From Holothuria scabra (taxonomy: Eukaryota; Echinodermata; Holothuroidea; Aspidochirotida; Holothuriidae), in assembly GCA_037179385.1 (NCBI GenBank), contig CM074193.1:7585547-7649546 (forward strand): a stretch of 64,000 nt of DNA. Reading direction: 5' to 3'. This document shows positions 48,201-60,200 of this stretch, in pieces. Numbering within the stretch: position 1 is the stretch's first letter; each line of letters begins with the position of its first letter. Under the pieces are notes generated by a model. It saw only the letters and a list, made by a program, of their open reading frames with translations, searched no databases and was not told the origin of the DNA. The translations under genes and the position numbers were made by a program.

Positions 48201-51200
48201 GAAAATGCTACCTTGAGGTAGAAAACATGCAACAAAAAAGTCACTTAGGGTGTAGATGCCTAAAGCATTAGTCAAACACAGTATTATCCAAACACAATGC
48301 AATTTTGTCTTCTGGTTTTAAGTCATCACCGATATAAGGAAGGAGAAAAATCTGTTTTGAGGATCATTATATTACAGATAAGTAAATATACTGAAATAAA
48401 TGTATGCAGAATAAAAATGTAATACTTAAAAAAGAATATGTGTTTCTTTTTGGCTGTTGCTGAAAATTAACTTAAAGAAGTAGTACTTACTTTACTAATC
48501 AGTGTCTATCAAACCAGCCCCTCTCAAACTCTGCTATCCTTTAAAAGGAAGTATTTTGATCCCATTTACAGAAAAAAGTTCAATGTTTGAATCACTTTTA
48601 TGTGACAGTGCTGTTAATGTTTTCTTATTCAATACAGTTCTACCTTTACTGTTGTTGATGATACATCAGTGATTATTGAAGACAAGGAGGAAAACATCTC
48701 TGCATACGTAAGGAGATTCTTTGCATTTTGATTCTTTGCATTTTGATTCTTTGCATTTTGATTCTTTGCATTTTGATTCTTTGCATTTTGATTCTTTGCA
48801 TTTTGATTCTTTTTACTTGTAAGGAACATTAAACAATTGAAATGCTATCTTCTGTAATATGAAGATGTCAGAATTATCTGGGAGAAAATAAAATGGTGAA
48901 AAAAAAAGGTTCATAAATTTTGGTAAGTACGACAACTGTGCTATACCCCAAACCCTACAGTGAGACAGTCGCAGTTGGTGATTTTAAACACCTTTACAGT
49001 TTATTCCAAGTATGTTACATTTCTAATTACAATGCAGAAGAATCACCATGTGAGAAGGATAGACCAGTTCACATGTACAAAAAGTGAATATAAAGTAATA
49101 TGTATTGACAGTGTTGGTGTCGCTGGCATGCCTACCGTCAGTATGGTAAGAATAATAAGAAAAGCATTTACAAAGTGCCTTACACAAGGAATGTTAAAGT
49201 GCTAAGAAATATCCAACAAGGAGTCAATATGGCATTAACTAAATGATTTTTCAAGTTAGTTTTTAATTGTTCAATGGAAGGAGAGTTCTTAACAAAAGAT
49301 GAAGATCATCCCAAAATCTAGCAGATACTGTAACAAAGGCTGAATCATTGTAAGAGTGGGTAATGAATGATAACACATTTACAAGTGAATTGAACAAATC
49401 GTAACCATTACCAATGAAGCATTACAGCATGACTTCAATACCTGTGTTGAAGTCAGGGATTATTCACAGCCCCAAAAGATCCCTATATGCTAATTCCCTT
49501 TTGGGAGCAAAAACTAAAGTGTGTTTGTTGTGTTTTAGACTTGCCACCGTCTTTTAAGTCTCACATTGCATTGTTTTTCTCATATGTTAGGCCATCAGTC
49601 ACACAACACATTGCTTCTCTATGTAAGTTTTCACACAAACTAAATGTCAGGTGGAATTGGGATAAAATAAACAAATACTGGAAGGGATTGGTAGATACTG
49701 GGAGACAAAAATTCTTCATTTTTTTTTGTAAAGACTATTGTTAATCTAATTTGAAGATTCCACCAGCATGTTACTATTTTGGTGACACTGGTTCAAGCAG
49801 AGTTGTCTTTTTGTGTACTCTAACAAAAAATATATGGAAAACTAAAGAATTTGTTTGTTAGTTAGTTAGTTGGATAAGATTTAATGACACTCCAACACAA
49901 GTGTGTTTCACTGTGTCAACTAGATGAACATGAAAGGTTTAATACACTTTAAAAACTGTAAATTTAACATTGGTTTCAAACACAGTTCAAACAGTGAAAG
50001 ACCTCCCCTCAGTCCCCTACCATGAAAGGTGGGAAACACCATGTGCACACTCCAAAATCCCCAGTCCACAGGTTTTACAACTGACAACCTGTCAATTATG
50101 AGGTTAGTAATAATGGTCTGATTAGCCCATTTTGTAGGCAAAAGTCATGGACAAAATACTTGCCTAACACAACCTTCTCACACTTCCTGGATGCAGTTAA
50201 ATGTCATAGCCAGAACATCAAAAATTGAAGAATGATATTGTGCATCAAGATTTGGATAATGAACTGGTGCAAAAACAAGAAAATCTTGGTTGTATTGCAT
50301 GTATACTGTTAGATGGAGTTTTACGACCCAGTTTCCAACCTGTTGGTTCAAGTCGAGCCGGCCACAGCCTTTTTTCCTGTCGGGGTTCACTGGCTTGTAT
50401 TCCCTACCGCATTGCTTATGCGGAGCATCATGCACAAGGGCAGTGGGTTCCATTTTTAGAGTCTTTGGTACGACTAGACCTGGGAATCGAACCCGGGCCT
50501 TCTGCGTGAGACGCAGATGCTCTTACCAGTAGACCAAACATGCGGTCTTGTATTGCATGTAAGAGATGAGTAATAATGACAGCTCTTTCACGTACATACT
50601 ATTTTGATATGGCTTGAAGTTCTGGCAAGTATGCAACATACCAGCCCCGGTTGTTACAAGCAGATGATGTTCCAGTTGCATATATTATGCAAGTTGCTAA
50701 TTTCTTAAGGATCCCACAAATTCCCTTTTCTTTTTTTTTCTGGGAGAGGGGGGGGGTGTTAGTTTGAATACAGATTTACTGTTGGTATCAAATAATGCCT
50801 GCTGTACATACAGTAGGTCAAGGGTTTCAACTTGAAGAACATTAAGCTAGCTACACATTATACGACTTTGCAGGTTGCAACTCAACTCGATATTCGGATC
50901 TCCAACAGTCGTGTGGTGTGCATGAGTTTACGACTGCAACTGGCAGTTTTAGGGCCAGTTTTAAGTCGTATTGCCTTCAGTCAGGAAGAATGAACATGTT
51001 GTTTCTTCCCGACTCTGTAGGGTGACAGTCGCAAGGGACTGAAAAATCTGACCAATCAAAATTACTGATTTATATGCAAGTGATATAAATAAGGTGGAAG
51101 TTGTCTGATGCTTGTACCCGTGACAACTTTTGATGTAACTTTGTGTAAATATTCAGTTGAAAAGGTGGATACATGGACAGAGTATGGTGAGTAGAGATAA

Positions 51201-54200
51201 GACAAACTCGTAGAAATGTGGGAAAAAGGACCTGCACTGTATCACTGTGGAAGCAAAAGCTATTCCTATAGGAATGCTAGGAAAAAACTGTTGAAAAGAT
51301 TGCTGAGGCAGTAGACATTACTGGTGAGCTGTAAACTTACATAGGCCTAGTATGCTCTCTACACACTGAAAGTATAGTTGCAAACTGTATGCTGTTCTGT
51401 GCTGTTGTATGGTAATATGCATAGCAGTAGTGTGCGCATGCCAATGGTTCGACTGACAATGTGGGATAGCCAGTTGTATAGTGTGTGTGGCCCTGTCATG
51501 CGACCAAAAATCATGACAATGATTCAAAACTAGGTCACGACGGTTTAGTTGAGTTGCTATGAGCAAAGTCGTAAAGTGTGAGACTAGCTTTAGACACACA
51601 TTTTGGTTCAAAGAATGAGAATTTTACAATGGAGCTGAATCACCTTCCTAAAATCATTTGATATTGATTGTCCAGCAACTTGATTTATCAGCATATTTAA
51701 TTTCACATCTCTCGACCCACATCAAGAGTATAATAAAATAATGTAACATAAATAATGTGCTTTCATCCCTGCACTTTTCATGGGAATGTCAATAAAAAGT
51801 TGCATAGCACACATTGTTTCACCTGTGTTTTGGCTTTCAAAATGCCAAGTGATTACATTAATGCTATCATGGTAATTATGTTAACCTACATTATACCAGG
51901 AAGTCAAACAAAAGTTACAAAAGCGAAAGAACAGTGACAAAAAGTTTTATTTCCTATTTTTTTTTTCAGGTTCACCATTTCACATTGTATGATCTTTATG
52001 CAAGAGGGTATGTTAGGCCATTCTGCATGGCTTACATTACACCAGACAAAAAGTAAGTGAAACTACTCTAGATTTTTATTTCCTTTCTTTGTGTTTATGG
52101 CGACAGGGGTCAGATGTAAAAATAACTAAGCATTGACTTAGTATTTAAAAAGTGTTGTGATACTTGGCTTCAAACAAAGTTGGGGTTAATTTAGTCCATT
52201 TCTCCAATACCAATAAAACCCAGTGACAAAAGTCTTTGCCTCAGAAAATTAAAAGAGGGTGACATTGGTAGTGCAAGGACAATACAAGTTTAATATACAA
52301 CAGTCATTGCCCCAAGGAATGGGAGAGGAGATGGGTGTAATTTTCCTTTTTCAAAACTTTTGTGAGAAATTGTCTCTATGATTGTACTGGATTTATTTTA
52401 TTTGGTGGTTTCTGTTGTGTTCTTGATTAATGTAGCTAAAATATGCATCTTTATACATCATATTATATAGTTACACTGAAGTTTACCAACACTTTGTCCT
52501 AACTGACTGTAAAACAAATGAGTAAAACAAAGCAGACTTCCATTGTGATGAAATTAGCAGCTTGCTTTGTTTCACCTTGTGAACTGTTTATTCTACATAG
52601 TTTTTGAAGAGATATTAAAACATTTGTTCAAGTATGAACTGTTAGATGCTGTATGAATGAAGTATCAGAGTGCTTGTTGTTAGTAATTTACATAGGCCTG
52701 TTTTTCCAGCATGTAGGTATTATCAGTCTTAACTTTGACAGCAGATGAAATGAACCTTAGGGAGTTCTATGATTTGAATGGTGGGTGCATGGAATAGTGA
52801 GTTACTCCTGGAGAAACAAACTGGCAGCTCAGTACATACAACTGGAAGGATGCACACTTAATGCAAGAAACAAGGTTCTTTTTTTTTACCAGGAAGCAGG
52901 CTACATGTTGATCCAAAATACAAAAGTCTTATAAGAACCTGCCTTATATTTTCAGTGGATCTTGAATGAGATGATTTAAAAATATCCTGAAATTAACACA
53001 TTTTTTTTTGAATGGGTGTGATAGGTATGGTTGCCTGATGTTTGTCTCCATCAAGGATATCTTCTTATGCATTCTCGCTTAAAATTGCTTGTATTATCAG
53101 GTATCCCAGTATCCAGTAACATGCTGGTTTTGTCATGTTAAATCCATCTCGTATATCTTAATATTTTTCCTTTTCTTTTTCTTTACATACCTTTGCAAAT
53201 ATTATGCATCGCATATTTATTTTATGTCAACAATGTTTTGATTTTCAGCAAGTTATTTAGCTATTTGGAAAGGCTGATGTCAAAGTTTAGATCTGTAAGT
53301 CAACTATTCCGAAGTGGCAATCTTTATCTTTTCAAGAAGGACCTAGATTGTAGACTTGCTGATTTAGTCTTCACCAAAGGTAGGATATACGGATTTTATT
53401 GCCCTTCTAGTAAATTGTAAAATTTTATGAAAAAATATTTTTATAGCTTTTGTTTCAGATGTAAGTAATAGCTTCAAATCTGAATTGCAGAAAATATGCA
53501 GTTTTCTCTTTAACCTTTCAGTAATTTGAAATTTCAGCTGGATCTAACAAATCTACCACTTTTTTTAAGTGAAGCAATATGATAGCTTTTCATAAGAAAA
53601 ATTTATTATCAATCTTTCAAGGTGAAAAGGGCGTTTTAGTCTTCATATAACTGTTTGTCTCATGACGGAAAAGATTCACCCCTGAGTTAGAATACGAGAT
53701 GTGATAAGTTACATTTAGGTGACTTACTTTTCCCTGTTAAGGCTGTGTAACATTTATCTTTATGCATTTGTACCGTAAAATATAAGATAAGTTCAATATG
53801 TGTGACATTTTTAGCTCAAACTAGCTCAAAGAGCTGTTTGAGCTATTGTGATCTGCCACCGTCACTCTGTCTATCCATCTATCATGTCTGTTCACAATTG
53901 CCTTTAATGCTCTCAGGGGCACATTTGTTGACGAATTGTAACGAAACTTGGACACATTGGTCATTGTTTTTGGATAACACTGTTTTTGGATAAATAATAA
54001 TTTTGACACCTTTCTGTCCAATTTTGTGCCACCCGTCTTTTTCTACCAGTCTCACAAATTCAGTGTTTCCCATTGAACTGAACTCCCTTTATAACTATCT
54101 GGGTGCAAGATTGTCAGTTATGTGAGGTTGATTAGGTTAGTGTAAACAGATCTTGTTTGATGAGAACAGTAGTTTTATTGTGAGTGCAAGCAGGGGCTTT

Positions 54201-57200
54201 TTAGACAACTTCAGGAGGGTGAATTACAGTACTTACTAAGTAGAGTCACCTTACACTGTTTCTAAACTAGACTTGCCTGAGGTAAGGATGAAGAGGGTCA
54301 ATTTTTTTCTTGTGCTCAGAGAGGAAGCTCTTGCTTACTAATTGTGTTATCATAGCTCATTAAACTTGCTTTCTTCCTTTCTAACTAGACTTCCTGATTT
54401 GTGTAAAAATAGAAAGCAAGACAACAGAGGCACTTAAAAACTACACCTTAGAGAAAGGTTTACATTCAAAAAAGTATTAAGTTCCTTGTCATTTTACCTG
54501 AGAGAAATTAAAACATGCTAAATTGTGGGTACATCTGTTCAAGAAATAATAGCCATGTATGACAAGTTCAGTCCCTGTAGTGATTAGAATATCCATTGCT
54601 TGAAGAGTGATTTTCTTGGCACTGGAAGTCTTCACTGTGCATTAATTCAACAGGTTTGAGCCATCAGCACCGATGGTGCTCTAGTTAAAATGAGATATTA
54701 AATACATGTGGCCTTCGTAGCCATATACTTATTTGGTCTGGCTTGGCATTCCACACAAAATTGTAGAATAAAGAATTAAGATTAGACAAATACTCATCAC
54801 TAGGTGACAGTAACGTCCATAGAGGATAGTTTATATGAGGAATTATAAGAGATTTAAGAACAGTTATTCGGCCCAACATACGTATGTTGCGTTTTGACCA
54901 TGAGTTAATTAAACTCTTCATTTTTAACAAGGCTTTGTCATAATTAATTGTAACCATTCTAGAAATGTTAACATTAAAGGAAATACCAAGTAGGACAAAA
55001 TCATCCCCACGATTCCATGGAACCCCATAATTTTCACAAAAAAGATCATAACAATTCTTAAGGGAACCGATACCAATAAGCAATGATTTCCTGAAATTTA
55101 TACTAAGTCCAGAAACATTTTTGAAATGAGTCAGTGTGTCCATTAAACCATGAAGCGAAGCTGCACTACCATCAAAGAAAAAGGTAGTATCATCAGCATA
55201 CTGTACCATCTTATGCTCATAATTGTTCATTGAATAGCCCCGAATGGAAGTATTACTTTTAATCAAAATGTTCAACACCTCCGTACATAGAATAAACAGA
55301 TACGGAGAAAGAGGATCCCCCTGTCGACACCCACGTTCCACTTGGAAACATTGTGAAGGATAACCATTAACAAGAACTGAGAACGTGGAGTTTCTGTATA
55401 AAGTATGGTACCACTTGATTATAGAGGGCCCAAAATTAAATGATTCGAGAACTTTATAAATAAACTTATGAGGAATACAATCAAAAGCTTTTTCAAAATC
55501 AATAGCAAGCAAAATCCCTGACAAGTTCTCCGCACCACAATATTGCATGATACCATAAATTGTGCGGATGCAGTTCCCAATGTATCTACCCTTTAAAAAC
55601 CCATTTTGATCAGTATAGACTAATTTACTTAAAATCCGTTTTATACGGTTGGCAACGACAGAGGAAGCAATTTTATACAAAATATTAAGGAGAGTTATAG
55701 GCCGCCAATTACACAGTCTATCCTTAAGTATTTTGCAGCATGAAGACTATTGAATGGTGCTCTTAGTTTCCAATGTGCAATGGATTCCTAATCTTAAAAG
55801 AATAGTCCAGAGCTAAATTTATGTTTGATATGTTAAAGAGGAACATTATCCTAAGTATTCTGGTGAAATTTATTTCCTCATGTTTAGTTCTCAAGATATT
55901 AGCAATTTAATGTGGCAAATTTTCTACAGAGAATGAACTTCAAGCAAGCAGATGTGATTTCATGGATTCACATTGTTGGCCAATGTTTTGTGTTTATAAT
56001 TTACCACCAGTTTTATGCAAATGAATTCTGATATATTGACTCTATAGGTGTATCCTGAGCAATGGAATTTTAAACACTTTATATGCCATAGGGGTTAGAT
56101 AGCATCTCTAATAAGTTCAAGGCCAAACTATTATAGGATGAAAAATTAAAAAAAAAAAAAACATTGGCCATCAGTGTGAATCCATGGCATCACACTTGCT
56201 TGCTTTAAGTTCACTTTTATGGAAAATGTGTCAACTTCAATTGTTAATACCTTTAGAATGGAATGTGGGAAATGAATGAGACTTTCACCAGAGTATTTAG
56301 AATGTTCCTCTTTATCAAACATAAATTTGGTTCTGGACTTTTCCTTTATTCTGTGTTCAAAAGAAAGGTCAGCTTTAAGACAAAGAGTACTATATTTTTT
56401 TTTAGTCATGTAAAATTAAAATTCTCCCTAGTAAGCCATAAATTTTGAAAATCTCTATCTTATTGAATACTCTCTCTATCCTCTTACTTATTTTGTGGAT
56501 AATTAGATGCCCTTTGTGAAGAAGTGAGAACAGAAGTGACCTCAGACCCTGATGAAGAGAATCAGGAGGACATTGATTCTGGCTGGGTGGATGTCTCTGA
56601 AACAGATGGATCATGTGAAAGTTCTCTTACTGCCAACCAAAGATTTCAAGCTTCTTTACAGAAAATTATCAATGACTGTCAAGAAATTCTTAAGGAACTA
56701 AAAATTAAGATGGTAAGTGTCTGTTTCGGAGAATTTTCAGAGACAAATTGGGGCTTTGAGCTGTGTGTTAAATATACATGTGTTTGTGATGTAAATTGCT
56801 TCACAGAAGGATCCCATTCTGTGAGACAAGAGTTATTTTTACTGACTCTGAGAGCAAACTTGTTGTCTTAATGACACTGTATATATCTCCCTGTCAGTTT
56901 CCCAGTTCAATATGCATGATGGCTAGTGTAGTTAATGCAAGGCAACTAGAAACTCATGTAGTTTCAGGGAATGGTTGCTCAGGTAGTTGTTAGGGAATGG
57001 TACCCTTTTTATTTTAAGTCTGGTAGTATTTGTTTATTGAGTCAGACTTAGTTTTTAGCTGGTGTAGAAATTTTGCAGCCTTGCTGCCCTTTGCTGGGCC
57101 CTCGAACAAACATGTGGAGTATCCAGTCCTGAATAAAATCATCCCCAGAATATTTTTGCTTTCATTGCCATCATTAGGTGAATGTCTTTCCTACCTTTTT

Positions 57201-60200
57201 CAAACTCTGTGGCAGGGGGTTTTAGTATATGTCAACAGTGTGTCTACCTGTCATTGGACTAAAGGGGAGAACTTGAAACAGATTTGAACCACATTTGAAC
57301 TTCTGTTTTTGTCTAGCTGATAATATACAACAAATTGGTGTTGGGTGGGTAACTTGTATGAATTTTCCTTTTCTAGGCTTTTATTGGTCATGTGCTGTGA
57401 AATGTTAAGTAAGGTAACTCTGTCTGTTGTGTCATATCATTCTAATCTGGAAACTTAAGAATATAATTCTTGTCTCCTACAACATAATTTTTTCTCTTTA
57501 TCTGTCTCCAAAATAGGATCACTCAAGTTTTATCACAAAATGCAAGACAAAAGAACTGCCATCCAAGCCAAAGCAATGCTGCAACAAATGTTTACCTCAT
57601 AACTCAGGTTACCATAGTGATAGTGAAGCCAAAGAAGAATCAAAAAGGAAAACAGATATGAAACAAAGTAAGTATTTCATGAGAGTTGCAATCTGCAAAG
57701 GAATTTGTCCGTCATAAACTTACAATGATGCTTTTGCAGCAAAATTAAATTTAAAAGAGCAGTCAGTTAGTTAGTTAGTTAGATGGGATTTTATGACACA
57801 CCAGCACGAATGTGTCATATAGTGTCACCAAGGTGGACAAAGTTACATTGTTGGGGTAAAAGAGCAATCAGAGTTAGAATATTAACCTTTTGTTTCAGCA
57901 CTTTGTTTTCTCTTTTGAACTGATTGTTTACCCTTGGTATGGAAACATTGAAGAGGTCTTTCTGGTTAGAAGAAATATAAATTTTGTGTTAATTATCATT
58001 AAATGATGATTTCTGAACAATTGTCGCTTAAAAAAATTCCTTACATGTGCAAGACTAGACAGCCTCCACTACTCTGTAACCAATCACAATGTTAGATTGT
58101 GATCACAGAGCACTTTTTGTTAGTTTTAAATCAGTGCACAAATGTGGTGCACAATCAAAAGTATGAAAAATATTTCTCAAAAACAAACTCTGATTGCTGC
58201 TTTAGTTCTGTATTAATGGTTGATTCATTGTTAAGGATCTGTTACTGTCGTTGTGATAGTGTACTTTTAAAGTTTTGTAGAGTCACACTGTTAGACATAT
58301 GGTCACAGAAGGTCATATGAGATCGGTTAAAAATGCAAGAACTGTTGTACACAAATCCGGACAGCAAGTGATGATCCAATTTCATGCGACCATAACTGGG
58401 GTCCATTACCTTTTAATCTTTCAATTTTCTCGCTTACCTGTATCATGGATGGTTGTACACTTGATTAAATTTTGATTCCTTCAATTTCACTTAATATGAC
58501 AGTTTGGAATTCAAGTAGACAATAAAAAAAGATGATTTTAAGCTGATGGACCCCACTAATGGCCGCCTACAGTCACTAAACTCAAACCCTAATCCGATTT
58601 GTCTAAAACAGGGATGGGCAAAGATTGTTTTGTGGAGGTGTTAGAGGTGACAAATAAAGTTGGGTAGTCTCACCTCAGGTTGCTGTGTTCTGTGCAGCAC
58701 CATCAATACCCTTAAAACAATATGGCATCACAATGGAACCTTGTGTCCTTGGGAATGAATCTTGGCTGATACAAAAGCAGCACTATGGCTCCACTCAACA
58801 CTCCAGTCCCAGTAAAGTAATAAATGTCGAGCTGCCAGCTGCTGCCCAACTCACGAGACTGTCCGTGTTGGTGGAACAAATAGGGTGCTTTTTACATGCT
58901 TTGAAACGGACAGGAGTAGTTGATGAAGTTAGCTTCGAGATTTCAAGTAGTTGTTCTCTAGTAAAAATGGCCTAGTTGGCTATGTAAAATTTCCACGAAG
59001 GTAGCTGGTTACATCGAAGCCATTGGCTTACTTCAGCGTCCTTATGTTGTGGTTGGCTAGAGTAGTGGTCACTAGGAGTAGATGTTGAGCGTGCGAGAGC
59101 TAGAGTGCTTCTGGGGAGAGCATGCTGTCCGGCTCGTATTGGACTCTCCATGAAACTCGATGCAGCTGATGTGGTTGGTCAGTAGTCCTGACGTCATTAG
59201 GCTGCTCTCGGTAGCTGATGTATATGTATAAGTGTGTATGGTGCACTTAGAATAAAAGTCCAAAGTGCTACAATTGTTTCTAGGTAGTTTGCTTTCATTA
59301 TCACACTCAGAGATGGTGATATAATAGTCCTCGTGTGTAAAATTTATAGTTTAGTTGAGTGATCATGAAATAGTGTCTAGTGAGGTGCTTTAAGGAAAAA
59401 TTGGTTTAAGAGTGAGTCCCTTCAAATGGTATGATTGCATGTCACCTTCATGAACATCTTAAAAATACTGCTTAAAATTTGTGTTGTGCTGTGCAAAGTT
59501 TGTTTAGATCTTAAAAATGGAACTGTGATTATATTATACACTTTCCTAGATTTTCTAACTGTAATGTTGCAAACATAGATATGTGAAGTATTACAAAAGA
59601 AATATCTAACAGCAAGATGTATTGGTTTCTTTTTTTATTCTTTCTTTCTGTTTTATTTTCCTAGCTCTGAACAAATCCAAATCTCTTTCCTCACTATGTA
59701 ATGGAACAGGAGAGGGCTGTAACTGCTCTGAGGAATCTTACAGACCAAAAATGGTGAGGGCGGATATCTTCCGTCGGTACGATCAAGACCTCAGGACCCT
59801 GGAGGAGCTGTGTGGAAACTTTGCCATTGATGGCCTTAACAGATTAAATAAATTGTATAAAGTAAGAAAATAAATAATTAAAGCTTTTGAGTGTCATTAA
59901 GTAGGATTTTTGTGTAGAGATGGTTAATACTTTTTAGTCTTGTTTTACCAATTAAAAGAAATCAGAAGCTGAACTTCTGGGCATTGGTTAGAGCAAAAGG
60001 AAATGATGCCTAGTTAGATGATACACAAATGCAATGTGTTATATACAGGTAGTTGACAGCTAAATAGGTAAAGCTAGAACATCCTACCTATCATATACAG
60101 TGCAAGTCCTCCCTTATAGTAGTGTAATATAAAATGGTCTCTAAAACAAAGGTGTAAAAAACACTAGACATGAAAATGGAAAAGCTAAAGTAATAATGAA

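Noticed and set aside
50470..50547. An intact tRNA gene on the minus strand
   Set aside because: Despite good A and B boxes it is the head of a SINE with a 14-bp target duplication and shared body.
58685..58975. A 96-codon frame as an extra SMCR8 exon
   Set aside because: The gene is in phase 1 between exons 7 and 8 and already reads through without it. No matching acceptor and donor pair surrounds this frame, and it has no family likeness.
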